Positions 1 through 8,168 of a stretch of 18,198 nucleotides of DNA are shown here, piece by piece; the stretch's first letter is position 1; each line of letters opens with the position of its first letter. The position numbers and the translations under genes are program-made. The notes under the pieces are model-generated. The model had not been told where the DNA came from and made no database searches. It saw nothing but the letters and a program-made list of their open reading frames with translations. The stretch is from an uncultured cyanobacterium (GTDB taxonomy: Bacteria > Cyanobacteriota > Cyanobacteriia > PCC-6307 > Cyanobiaceae), in the NCBI GenBank assembly GCA_903921295.1, contig CAIXOZ010000113.1:1-18198 (forward strand). Reading direction: 5' to 3'.

Positions 1-1161
1 ACCCTCGCGGATCTGATCGAGACGCGCCAGTGCGGCGGTGTCATCGGCCAGCAGCGGCCGCAGGGCGCTCCAGAACATCTGGAAGTTCGCCTCCGCCGCC
101 TGCGGTTGGTTGAGGAAGCAGAAATGGTCGCCGCCCCCGGTCCACGGTTGAAACCGCGGGTCAAAGCGCTCGCAGAAGCCGAAGGGGCCGTAATCCAGGG
201 TGTACCCCCCGGCGGCGCAGTTGTCGCTGTTGAAGTTGCCCTGGCAGTAGCCGACCCGGATCCAGTGCGCGACCAGGGCGGTGAGCCGACCGCGGAACCG
301 CTCGGCCAGCTGCAGCACCTGCTCGCTGAAGGCCAGGTCGGAGGCGATCTCCTGGCGGTAATGGCGTTCGATCAGATGGCTGACGATCTGCCGCAGCTCC
401 ACCAGCGCCCCCGGATGGGCCTGGCGACGCACGCGGCGAGCGAACAACTCCAGCTGGCCCACCCGCAGAAACGACGGCGCCACCCGGGTGGTGATCGCCA
501 CCGGGTTCTCTACCAGGATGTCGGGATCGAAGGACTGCGAATGCGGGGTGTACCAGGGGCGCCGCACCCGCTCCCGCTGCGACACCACCAGCATCAGCGA
601 ACGGGAGGTGGGCACCCCCAGGGCGTGCATGAATTCCTGCGCCAGAAACTCGCGCACGCTCGAGCGGAGCACGGCACGGCCATCGGCGCCGCGGCAATAG
701 GGCGTGGGGCCACCGCCCTTGAGCTGCAGCTCCCAGCGCCTGTCGTTGAACACCCCCTCGAACACCGAAATCGCCCGGCCATCGCCATAGCCATTACCGG
801 TGCCGAAGGGACACTGCTGGATGTACTCCGCGCCGTAGATCGAGAGGGCATAACCCGTGGCCCAGCCATAGGGCACCATCGGCGCCTCGGCCACGCGGAT
901 GTCACCGGCGAACAGGCGCAGCATCTGCGGATCCGCCGCCAGCGCTTCGGCCAGGCCCAGCTCCTCGAACAGAGCGCTGCTGTGGGCCAGCAGTCGCGGC
1001 TCCGCCAGGGGGGTTGGAGTCACGGGCACGTAATGGCCTGAAAACACCTGACGCGGTTGATGATCCTGACCATCGGCCCTGGCCTGGGGGTCCGCTTGCA
1101 GGGCCTCAAGCAACGAGTAATCGGCCCGGCTGGCGAACTCGGCAAAGGTGGTGATCGGCAC
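1..1161 (-). CDS. selO: Protein adenylyltransferase SelO (YdiU/UPF0061 family), C-terminus beyond window
   Basis: SelO is a pseudokinase-fold enzyme that transfers AMP from ATP to Ser/Thr/Tyr of target proteins; in bacteria it is linked to redox stress. The 387 codons visible run off the window at base 1, about three quarters of a usual SelO. Visible signatures are YGDGRAISVFEGV, the glycine-rich QLKGGGPTPYCRGADG followed by RAVLRSSVREFL, and the catalytic-loop region CQGNFNSDNCAAGG followed by LDYGPFGF. No ATG is available at the N-terminus: an in-frame TGA lies at 1218-1216, so the GTG at 1161-1159 is the most plausible start; CTG codons at 1188 and 1179 are less likely. The start lies 23 bases after the stop of the pentapeptide-repeat gene, suggesting co-transcription. 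Family assignment is secure; the start is not. Confidence 0.93.
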   Translation of the reverse strand, partial: MPITTFAEFASRADYSLLEALQADPQARADGQDHQPRQVFSGHYVPVTPTPLAEPRLLAHSSALFEELGLAEALAADPQMLRLFAGDIRVAEAPMVPYGWATGYALSIYGAEYIQQCPFGTGNGYGDGRAISVFEGVFNDRRWELQLKGGGPTPYCRGADGRAVLRSSVREFLAQEFMHALGVPTSRSLMLVVSQRERVRRPWYTPHSQSFDPDILVENPVAITTRVAPSFLRVGQLELFARRVRRQAHPGALVELRQIVSHLIERHYRQEIASDLAFSEQVLQLAERFRGRLTALVAHWIRVGYCQGNFNSDNCAAGGYTLDYGPFGFCERFDPRFQPWTGGGDHFCFLNQPQAAEANFQMFWSALRPLLADDTAALARLDQIREG

Positions 1162-1184
1162 GGGCGTGGCAGCAGACAGGGTGG

Positions 1185-2471
1185 TCAGGGGGTGGGGGGA
1201 TGGGCGGCGCCCGTCTCAGCCGCCGATCCGGCAGCGGCCCGGCGCGAGGGTCTGGGCGCCTCCAGCAGGCTGGCGATGCCCTTGCTGCCGCCGGGCAACG
1301 AGGCGCGGGAACGACTGCCGCTCCAGCAGGCCAGGTAATGATGGCTTTCGGGATCGAGGCGCTGCACACCGCTGAAGTTGGTGTTCTCCACCACTGCACC
1401 GCTGCACCAGCCGCTCTGGAGATCCGGGGGCTGGTCGGGCCTGCAGGGGCTGGCGCTCTGGGCACGCCCGTAGAAGAAGCGGGTGCCCTCCAGGCGTGCC
1501 TGCTCCAGATTGGCGCCGGCCAGGTTCGTGCCGGCCAGATTGGCGCCGCTGAGATCACAGCCCGCCAGATCGCTGTTGCGCAGATCCGCACCGTTGAAGT
1601 CCACGCCACGGAGATCGGTACCGGAAAGATCCACACCCCGGAGCAGCGCATGCAGCTGCATCACGGGCACACCATGGATGCGGTCCTCCTCGTAATTTCC
1701 CTCCCCATCAAGGATGGCGCGGCCAAGACGGTTGTCGCGGCGCAGGGGCGTGAGCAGGCGTGCATGGGAGAGAAAGCGCAGCACCCGGGCCCGGCCCTCG
1801 GTATCGATGCTGCCGAAGACCGCCGCCAGCCGGCCTTCCGCCAGCATCCGCTCCAGCGGCCAGTCCTCGAGCATCCCCTCCTCATCCACGATCAGTTCGG
1901 AGATGCCCTGAATGAAGCTGTCGATCGTCTGGGCCTGGGTGATCCGGTTCTGCTGGGTGGTGAGCCGTTGCTCGATCAGCACCTGACGCCAGGCGATCGC
2001 CACCGCCACCAGGGCCACGAGGATCTGGCCGAAGGCCCCGATCACCCCCTCGCCGATGGCACCGATCGCCTCCCAGTTGTTGGTGCGGTAGTAGGCGAGG
2101 TAGCGATCGAACCAGCCCAGGGCCAGGGGCACCGCCAGCACGGAGACCACAAGACCGAAGATCGCCAGCAGGCGTGCAGCCGGCGCCTCATCGATCCGAT
2201 CGGCGAGCAGACGCCACAGATCCGGCAGCAGTTCCGCCAGGCAGAGGCTGAGCAGCAGCAGGGCCGCCGGCACCGCCAGCAGGGGCCAGTGCAGCAGCAG
2301 CCCGAGCAGGGTGACCAGGGCCGCGAGCAGCAGGCGCAGGGCCACCGAACGACGCAGGCGGATCAGCGGATTGCTGGGGCGAAAAGGGGCGCCGTTCGAG
2401 GCAGCAGGTGCCTGCGGCCCGTCCGTGCCGCCGCGGCTCGGGAGCGGTGGCGGCGCAGGCGCGTCGTTCAT
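1185..2471 (-). CDS. Membrane-anchored pentapeptide-repeat protein
   Basis: A 428-residue protein. After a Pro/Ala-rich N-terminus, hydrophobic segments at about residues 43-60, 64-80, 101-120 and 142-162 should anchor it in a membrane. Residues 279-330 form a run of A(D/N)LXX-type pentapeptides (for example LSGANLAGTNLAGANLEQAR), which folds as a right-handed quadrilateral beta-helix. The layout of membrane helices, a linker with charged helical sequence, then pentapeptides recurs in cyanobacterial proteins, mostly of unknown function. The C-terminal 90 residues are less regular. The start ATG overlaps the stop of the upstream antiporter gene by four bases (ATGA), and selO follows 23 bases on, so the three are probably one transcript. 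A role as a scaffold or regulator of the antiporter is possible but only inferred from the coupling. Confidence 0.85.
   Translation of the reverse strand: MNDAPAPPPLPSRGGTDGPQAPAASNGAPFRPSNPLIRLRRSVALRLLLAALVTLLGLLLHWPLLAVPAALLLLSLCLAELLPDLWRLLADRIDEAPAARLLAIFGLVVSVLAVPLALGWFDRYLAYYRTNNWEAIGAIGEGVIGAFGQILVALVAVAIAWRQVLIEQRLTTQQNRITQAQTIDSFIQGISELIVDEEGMLEDWPLERMLAEGRLAAVFGSIDTEGRARVLRFLSHARLLTPLRRDNRLGRAILDGEGNYEEDRIHGVPVMQLHALLRGVDLSGTDLRGVDFNGADLRNSDLAGCDLSGANLAGTNLAGANLEQARLEGTRFFYGRAQSASPCRPDQPPDLQSGWCSGAVVENTNFSGVQRLDPESHHYLACWSGSRSRASLPGGSKGIASLLEAPRPSRRAAAGSAAETGAAHPPTP
1993..2000. repeat. HIP1 palindrome GCGATCGC
   Basis: One of five copies of the cyanobacterial highly iterated palindrome in the window; the others are at 2598-2605, 8089-8096, 12871-12878 and 15333-15340. 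Four lie in genes of ordinary composition and one in the ArdC-like gene; none lies in the low-GC orphans or the hexulose-phosphate pair. Confidence 0.75.
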
Positions 2472-3553
2472 GCCACCGCCCCCGTCTGGAAGTAGAACCC
2501 TGCGGCCAGAATCCCATAGGCCGCAAGCAGCAGCACCCCCTCGAGCCAGTCGGAACGACCATCAAGACTGACCAGATTGCTCACCAGCACCGCGGTGGCG
2601 ATCGCCACCAGCTCAAAGGGGTTGAAGCTCAGATCCAGGGGCTGGCCAAGGGCAGGACCGAGCAGGATCAGCAGCGGCACCACCAGCAGGGCCACCAGCA
2701 GGGTGGAGCCGAGCGCCACCGACACCGCCAGGTCCATCTGATTGCGGCGGGCCAGGCTCACCGCCGTGATGTACTCAGCCACCCCCCCCAACAGGGGCAA
2801 CAGCACGATGCCGGTGAACAGGGGCGTGAATCCGAAGGAGGCGGTGACCGTCTCGATCACACCGACGAACAGCTCGGAGACATAGGCCAGACCGGCGGTG
2901 GCCCCGAACAGCACCAGCAGCCAGGGCAGGATCGGTGGGCGATCGGCGGGGCTGCTCCCGTCCTCGTGGAGCTCCACGGCCGCCACCTCGTACAGGCTGC
3001 GATGGGTGCGCAACGAAAAAAGCAGGGTGAGGGCATACACCAGAAGCAGCAGCCAGGCGACGAACAGGGAGAAGGCTTCGTTGCCCCCATGGGTGGCGCC
3101 GGGCGTGAGGCTGCTGAGGCTGGGAATCAGGATCGCCAGCACCGCCAGGGTCATCGCCGACCCATTCACCCGCGCCACCACCGGCTGAAACACCTGCTCA
3201 CGACGTCCGATGCCGCCAACCAGCATCGACAGACCGAGGGCGAGCAGCAGGTTGGCCATCACCGTGCCGGTGATGCTGGCCTTGACGATCTCGCCGAGGC
3301 CGGCACGCAGGGCCGTCAGGGCAATGATCAGCTCGGTGGCATTGCCGAAGAAGGCATTGAGCAGCGAACCGATGGCGGGGCCGAGGGCGAGCGAGAGCTC
3401 TTCGGTGGCGGTGCTCAACCAGACCGCCAGGGGCACGATCGCCAGGGCGGAGCAGGCGAAGACGGCGGTGTCGCCCCAGCCCAGATGCTCAGCGGCGGCC
3501 GCCAGCGGCACAAAGGCCAGCAGCCCCAGGGCGATCCATTGGCGGCTCTTCAT
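2468..3553 (-). CDS. caxA: Ca2+/H+ antiporter, CaxA/ChaA family
   Basis: A 361-residue polytopic membrane protein of the Ca2+:cation antiporter superfamily; members use the proton gradient to move Ca2+ (or Na+/K+) out of the cytoplasm. The two pseudo-repeats carry the expected acidic alpha motifs: GNATELIIALTALRAG in the first half and GGVAEYITAVSLARRN in the second. The second commonly begins GN in the family, so the Gly-Gly here is a departure worth noting. An acidic linker (ELHEDGSSPADR) separates the halves, as is typical. An upstream in-frame start at 3616 would add 21 Arg/Pro-rich residues that do not look like a transporter N-terminus; the ATG at 3553 (MKSRQWIALGLLAF) goes straight into the first membrane segment and is preferred. 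It is divergent from the SOD gene and overlaps the pentapeptide-repeat gene by four bases. Confidence 0.9.
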   Translation of the reverse strand: MKSRQWIALGLLAFVPLAAAAEHLGWGDTAVFACSALAIVPLAVWLSTATEELSLALGPAIGSLLNAFFGNATELIIALTALRAGLGEIVKASITGTVMANLLLALGLSMLVGGIGRREQVFQPVVARVNGSAMTLAVLAILIPSLSSLTPGATHGGNEAFSLFVAWLLLLVYALTLLFSLRTHRSLYEVAAVELHEDGSSPADRPPILPWLLVLFGATAGLAYVSELFVGVIETVTASFGFTPLFTGIVLLPLLGGVAEYITAVSLARRNQMDLAVSVALGSTLLVALLVVPLLILLGPALGQPLDLSFNPFELVAIATAVLVSNLVSLDGRSDWLEGVLLLAAYGILAAGFYFQTGAVA

Positions 3554-3719
3554 CAGGGAAGCCGGAGGGGGGCGGCGCAGAAGCCCATTCTGTCGCCGGG
3601 CGCCAAGGCTGACCACGGCCAGCCAGGGAGGGGTGAGAACCGGGCCGGAGCGCTGGCCCGGCCCCGGCCCTCGCGGCCCTCGATGATCGGTCAGGCTGGT
3701 GCCTCCTCAGGACGGTGTG

Positions 3720-4439
<720 letters not shown>

Positions 4440-4839
4440 GAGACTGCGGGCCAGGGGGTCGAATGGCGCGGACCGCCGATCACCCCCAACAGGCAAAAGA
4501 GTGGCTGGAAGGCCCCGGCTTCCGAGGGCAGGATGGACCGTGGCCATGGGGCCATCAGGGCGCTGACGCCAGCGATGAAGAGTGCGGCCCTCTTGAAGGT
4601 CATCGGCGGGGCTGGCCGAGAGGATGCTGCCTGCATCAAAGCAATGGCAGGCCACGCACACCCTGATCCAGCTGATCTCGGAGCAGCAATCAGCCGTGCT
4701 CGGAAGAGATCGGGCTGACAACTTCGTCACTCGAATGCATCGGCGGGCACAAGAGCGAGGCATGGCAGCACAAGCGCTTGACAACGAGTCCCTGGAGAGC
4801 TAGAGAGATTCAGAAACAATCACCAGGCGCTTTTCCCTG
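4440..4839 (+). other. Intergenic stretch without a supportable gene
   Basis: About 400 bases between the SOD stop and the 159-residue orphan. Several open frames cross it on both strands but none has a convincing start, family motif or natural composition. The distal end carries the promoter candidate described separately. I see no clear terminator after the SOD gene. Confidence 0.5.
4778..4806 (+). promoter_or_regulatory. Candidate sigma70-type promoter of the 159-residue orphan
   Basis: A perfect -35 hexamer TTGACA at 4778-4783 is followed by exactly 17 bases and TAGAGA at 4801-4806 (three of six -10 matches). Transcription would begin near 4813, leaving a leader of roughly 27 bases before the ATG at 4840. 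The -10 match is weak, so this is a candidate only, but it supports the plus-strand reading of the downstream gene. Confidence 0.45.
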
Positions 4840-5319
4840 ATGAAAGAGGTCGTACTTTCGATCACATTGCAAAACTTTTGCATTGAAAGAGCGCTGTGGC
4901 CTACCGCGAAAAGTGACGGCATCACCTTTCGTCAGTTTATCGCCGACGAAAACGGCTCGATTTCCAACGACAAGCTGGCCGCCTGCATGAATCCCGTGAT
5001 GGATTTTGCCGCCATCAATGCTGATATCTCCCCCTTCGACGAGAGCTACATGAGCGTTGAATCTCACCCAGCAGCAGACAGCATCAAGATAGAAAACATA
5101 CGAGAATCCATCGAAAACGAATGCGTTTATTGCGACGCAACCTGGGTGTTCAACAATTTCAGAATCACGAGCAAGGAAGAAGCCATGGAGTCGTTCTCGA
5201 TGACCGAGGAAGAACTTGGCGTCTACATGCTCCAGATGCATGGTGACATCCTGCGATCCTACGGCCTTCGCAACAACCGCCGTTCAGAGCCCCGCATTCA
5301 CGTCGACATCTCCGAATGA
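4840..5319 (+). CDS. Hypothetical protein, 159 residues
   Basis: I recognise no family. The protein is soluble and acidic, without signal peptide or membrane segment; there is a Cys pair in ECVYCDATW (near residue 94) and a C-terminal acidic/polar tail. Base composition is visibly lower in GC than the surrounding genes, which suggests recent arrival. A 143-codon ORF on the opposite strand overlaps it, but the plus-strand codons show a natural spread (many C-ending codons at degenerate sites) and a promoter candidate sits at the right distance upstream, so the plus strand is preferred. No strong Shine-Dalgarno sequence precedes the ATG. It could be translated from a leader-poor message, or the start could be further in. 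Confidence 0.6.
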   Translation: MKEVVLSITLQNFCIERALWPTAKSDGITFRQFIADENGSISNDKLAACMNPVMDFAAINADISPFDESYMSVESHPAADSIKIENIRESIENECVYCDATWVFNNFRITSKEEAMESFSMTEEELGVYMLQMHGDILRSYGLRNNRRSEPRIHVDISE

Positions 5320-5418
5320 GTGCAACGCGGGCCATCACCCACCCGCGATGGCCACAGGAGTCGCCCCCCAAACCATTTCCGCGCAGCAGCACGCGGCAGC
5401 TCTTCTCGGCCTTCTCCT

Positions 5419-5443
5419 GGCTCGGGCTTGTCTGGCCTGAGCC
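5419..5443 (+). terminator. Hairpin between convergent genes, possible terminator
   Basis: GGCTCGGGC (5419-5427), a 7-base loop and GCCTGAGCC (5435-5443) form a nine-pair stem with one G-U wobble when read as plus-strand RNA; on the minus strand that pair is an A-C mismatch. It sits between the 159-residue gene and the end of glgC. No U-tract follows on either side, so intrinsic termination is uncertain. Confidence 0.4.
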
Positions 5444-5473
5444 TTACAGGTAGGAATCTGCGCTTACGTGCAA

Positions 5474-6766
5474 CTAAATGACGGTGCCATCGGCCACGGT
5501 TGTGTTCTTCTCGATCACGACAATGCCGCTGCGAATGGTGAAACCAAGCGCGCAGCGATCAGCCTCCTGCACCCGATCTTTGTTGATCACCTGCACGTTG
5601 GCACCGAGGCGTACATTCTTGTCGAGAATCGCACGCTTCACCACCGATCCAGCCCCAATGCCAAGGGGCACGCCTCCACGGGAACGCACCAGAGCGCGCT
5701 CGGCCTCCGATTCATAGGCATCGGCCCCCATCACCAGGGTGTCCTCGAGCACAGCCCCCTCCTCGACCCGCAGGCGCAGGCCCAACACACAGTGATCAAT
5801 CACGCAGCGATCGAGCAGGCATCCCTCGCTGAGCACGGAACGGTAGAGGCGTGCCTCACGGATCTGACTGGGAGGCAGATAGCGCGACCGGGTATAGATC
5901 GGAGCCTTCTCATCGTAGAAGCTGAAGTCAGGCTGTTCATCGGCCAGGGCCAGGTTCGCGTCGTAAAAGGCCTTGATGGTGCCGATGTCCTCCCAGTAGC
6001 CATCAAACAGGTAGCTCTGCAGGGGCAGGCCACCGGCCAGGGCGGCCGGAATGATCTCCTGGCCGAAGTCGATGGCCTGCGGGTGACTGGCGAGCATGTT
6101 GAACAGGATGTCCCGCTCGAACACATAGATGCCCATCGAGGCCAGAAAAGGGCGGCGCTCCGCTTCCCGTGCCGAAAGTCCCAGGGCCCCGGTATCCACC
6201 CGCATCGCCTCGAGAGCCTCCCCCCTGGGTTTCTCGCGAAACTCGCGAATGCGCCCGGCTGCATCGGTGCGCATCAGACCAAACCCCTCAGCAGCCGCGC
6301 TGTCCACCGGCAACGCCGCCACCGTCAGGGCGGCACCGCTGGCCCGATGGGCCGCCACGAACGCTCCGTAGTCCATCCGGTAGAGCTGATCACCGGAGAG
6401 GATCAGGATCTGATCCACATCCCAGGCATCGAGGAGATCGCGGTACTGGCGCACCGCATCGGCCGTCCCCTGGAACCAGCTCGGGCTTGTCGGAGTCTGC
6501 TGGGCCGCCAGCACCTCCACGAAGCCCTGGCTGAAATTCGAGGTCAGATCGTAGGTGAGGCTCAGGTGGCGATTGAGCGATTGACTGTTGAACTGGGTGA
6601 GAACGTAGATCTTGAGAATCCCCGAATGGATGCAGTTGCTGATCGGGATATCAATCAAGCGGTATTTGCCGGCGAGCGGCACGGCCGGCTTGGCCCGCGT
6701 GCTGGTGAGCGGCTGCAGACGGGTTCCGGCACCCCCGCCAAGAATGATCGCAAGAACACGCTTCAT
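5474..6766 (-). CDS. glgC: Glucose-1-phosphate adenylyltransferase (ADP-glucose pyrophosphorylase)
   Basis: Catalyses ATP + glucose-1-phosphate to ADP-glucose + PPi, the committed and regulated step of glycogen synthesis. The 430-residue length matches cyanobacterial GlgC. Visible features: the nucleotide-binding N-terminus AIILGGGAGTRLQPLT with KPAVPLAGKYRLIDIP, the catalytic-Asp region ILSGDQLYRMDY, the glucose-1-phosphate lysine in EFREKPRG, YWEDIGTIKAFYDANL, and a C-terminal left-handed beta-helix repeat region ending RSGIVVIEKNTTVADG. That end contains a Lys which in cyanobacterial and plant enzymes takes part in 3-phosphoglycerate activation, so allosteric control by Calvin-cycle output is expected. 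The ATG overlaps the stop of the 75-residue upstream gene by four bases, implying translational coupling. Confidence 0.97.
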   Translation of the reverse strand: MKRVLAIILGGGAGTRLQPLTSTRAKPAVPLAGKYRLIDIPISNCIHSGILKIYVLTQFNSQSLNRHLSLTYDLTSNFSQGFVEVLAAQQTPTSPSWFQGTADAVRQYRDLLDAWDVDQILILSGDQLYRMDYGAFVAAHRASGAALTVAALPVDSAAAEGFGLMRTDAAGRIREFREKPRGEALEAMRVDTGALGLSAREAERRPFLASMGIYVFERDILFNMLASHPQAIDFGQEIIPAALAGGLPLQSYLFDGYWEDIGTIKAFYDANLALADEQPDFSFYDEKAPIYTRSRYLPPSQIREARLYRSVLSEGCLLDRCVIDHCVLGLRLRVEEGAVLEDTLVMGADAYESEAERALVRSRGGVPLGIGAGSVVKRAILDKNVRLGANVQVINKDRVQEADRCALGFTIRSGIVVIEKNTTVADGTVI

Positions 6767-6990
6767 GCGCTGAGCTCTCGCTTGAGGTGGAGATAGAGAT
6801 GGTTGGGATCCTTGTACTGACGAGGCAGGCAGTGATGCAGGGTCTCAAGGCGATGCCAGCAGACGCTGCGCTGGATCTGCTCGATGGTTTTTTCTTCCCG
6901 GATCAGGATGCGCAGAGCCTTGCAGTACAAGTGAAAACTGGCCTCCAGTTCGCCGATCGTGAGGGTGGTGCCAAGGGTTGCCTTGCTCAT
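6763..6990 (-). CDS. Small conserved-looking protein overlapping glgC (DUF3136-like)
   Basis: A 75-residue soluble protein. Its stop overlaps the glgC ATG by four bases, so it is almost certainly translated and co-expressed with glgC. Sequence features: LTIGELEASFHLYCKALRIL, then EKTIEQIQRSVCWHRLETLHHCLP and a basic/aromatic C-terminus (PRQYKDPNHLYLHLKREL). From memory this resembles the short cyanobacterial DUF3136 family, but I cannot confirm it. Cys residues occur at about 23, 44 and 54, so redox sensitivity or metal binding is conceivable. The tight coupling makes a role in glycogen synthesis or its control a reasonable guess, nothing more. Confidence 0.75.
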   Translation of the reverse strand: MSKATLGTTLTIGELEASFHLYCKALRILIREEKTIEQIQRSVCWHRLETLHHCLPRQYKDPNHLYLHLKRELSA

Positions 6991-7044
6991 GTCAGCAACG
7001 TTTCAGACGCCTCGCATCCTCAAGGAACCGGCCGATTGGGCGAA

Positions 7045-7060
7045 GCCCCCACATGGGGGC
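7045..7060. terminator. GC-rich hairpin upstream of the 75-residue gene
   Basis: GCCCCC ACAT GGGGGC is a perfect six-pair stem with a four-base loop in the 179-base gap between the LuxR-type gene and the small gene before glgC. It could end the regulator transcript or act in the leader of the glgC transcript. There is no U-tract on either strand. Confidence 0.35.
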
Positions 7061-7169
7061 AATCGAACCCGTGGCTCACCGTCTCGCCGTCCATGGTGCG
7101 CGCGACAGCCGCCTTCCCCGTACAGGCAGCCCGCCATACAGGGGGATCGGGATCAGGTGCCTGGCTCGT

Positions 7170-7865
7170 TCAGATCTGAACCATGCCGCAACGCATTCCC
7201 TTCAACACGGCCTGGAGCCGGTTGTGCACGTTGAGGGTTTGCAGCAGCCGCTTGGTGTAGGTGTGCGCCGTTTCATCACTCACCACCAGACGCTTGGCAA
7301 TCTCCCGATCGCTGAGGCCACTGGCGAGGAGGTCGAGAACCTCATATTCACGCGGGGTGAGCCTGGGACAGCTCAGGTAGGGCAGGATGCCCGTCCGCAG
7401 GGAGGAGCTGCGGTAGGAGTGGCCACCGAGCACGGCCATCACGGCCGCCTGCAGTGGCTGATGGTCGTCCACGAAATCCGCCTCTGCAACGACGGCCTCC
7501 AGCCACGGCGCATCAATGCATTCAGCAGGAATCACATCCCCCAACGCCAGGACCACGGCGTGGAGCTTCGGATGCAGCTGGCGGGCCTCACGCACCAGAT
7601 CGAAGCCGTTGCCGCTTTCCAGATAATCGGTGCAGACCAGAAGCTCGTAGGGATCGTCGGCTTCCGAAGCCAGATAGGAGAGGCAGGACTCCTGATCGGT
7701 GACGGCGCAGGTGATCCGGGAATATCCGCCAAAGGTGCGGCACAGGGCCCTCAGCAGAAAGCGGCCTTTTGCGGCAACAGCAACGCGGCCTGGAATCACA
7801 ATCGATTCCAGGCCTTCTTCATGGGTCCCCTTGTCGGCAGTGGCCAGGAAGGGCGTGAGATCCAT
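7170..7865 (-). CDS. LuxR-family DNA-binding regulator with degenerate receiver domain
   Basis: A 231-residue transcription regulator of the NarL/FixJ layout. Residues 168-224 are a clear LuxR-type helix-turn-helix (LTPREYEVLDLLASGLSDRE followed by IAKRLVVSDETAHTYTKRLL). Residues 28-145 resemble a response-regulator receiver: an Asp at position 80 (LLVCTDYLESG) sits where the phospho-acceptor should be, but the Thr/Ser of strand 4 is replaced (VVLALGD) and no conserved Lys is seen at strand 5 (AEADFVDD). It may be controlled by ligand, partner or abundance rather than phosphorylation. No histidine kinase gene is nearby. It lies upstream of and in the same direction as the glgC pair, with a 179-base gap. 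Targets are unknown. Confidence 0.88.
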   Translation of the reverse strand: MDLTPFLATADKGTHEEGLESIVIPGRVAVAAKGRFLLRALCRTFGGYSRITCAVTDQESCLSYLASEADDPYELLVCTDYLESGNGFDLVREARQLHPKLHAVVLALGDVIPAECIDAPWLEAVVAEADFVDDHQPLQAAVMAVLGGHSYRSSSLRTGILPYLSCPRLTPREYEVLDLLASGLSDREIAKRLVVSDETAHTYTKRLLQTLNVHNRLQAVLKGMRCGMVQI

Positions 7866-7919
7866 GCTCAGGCGATGGCCTCTGACCGGACGGGAAGGAT
7901 GTGAGCAGCCAGCCTAGGG

Positions 7920-7933
7920 GGCAGGGGCCTGCC
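7920..7933. terminator. Short palindromic hairpin after the CP12-like gene
   Basis: GGCAGG GG CCTGCC lies just beyond the stop of the CP12-like gene and upstream of the LuxR-type gene. As RNA it can form a five-pair stem with a four-base loop. There is no U-tract, so its role is uncertain. Confidence 0.25.
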
Positions 7934-7949
7934 AGCGAGCGATCCGGCC

Positions 7950-8168
7950 TCAGTCGTCGTACACGAGGCAATTGACGTTGGAGGGGTTGAGGTCACAGAA
8001 CACCTCGAAGGGGGAGGGAGCCTCAACCTCCTCGGGGTGGCGCTGCTGGAACTCCTCCAGTTCCTTGATCTGCTGCTGGATCTTGCTGGCGATCGCTTGC
8101 TCACCGTTGGCCTCGGCCTCGGCGAGGGCGGAACGGTAGGTCTGGAGCTGGTCTCCGATGCTGGCCAT
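7950..8168 (-). CDS. CP12-like small protein
   Basis: A 72-residue protein whose C-terminus, FEVFCDLNPSNVNCLVYDD, matches the C-terminal module of CP12: two Cys eight residues apart (58 and 67) followed by YDD. In CP12 that cysteine pair forms a disulfide in the dark and the tail inserts into GAPDH, part of the GAPDH/CP12/phosphoribulokinase complex that switches off the Calvin cycle. The rest is a predicted coiled helix (ALAEAEANGEQAIASKIQQQ) without the N-terminal Cys pair and without the AWDxVEEL core that contacts phosphoribulokinase. It could therefore bind GAPDH-like partners only, or another target. The ATG at 8168 gives the sensible start; the longer open frame upstream is of non-coding character. 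Confidence 0.8.
   Translation of the reverse strand: MASIGDQLQTYRSALAEAEANGEQAIASKIQQQIKELEEFQQRHPEEVEAPSPFEVFCDLNPSNVNCLVYDD

Noticed and set aside
106..1041. Long plus-strand ORF of 311 codons
   Set aside because: It is the antisense shadow of selO, whose motifs are clear on the minus strand; GC-rich DNA opens such frames.
4810..5241. 143-codon minus-strand ORF opposite the 159-residue orphan
   Set aside because: The plus-strand frame has more natural codon use and a promoter-like sequence upstream. Not fully excluded.
7045..7075. GGTTCGATT on the minus strand, reminiscent of a tRNA T-loop
   Set aside because: The flanking bases do not form a five-pair T-stem, and no acceptor, anticodon or D-arm can be folded around it.
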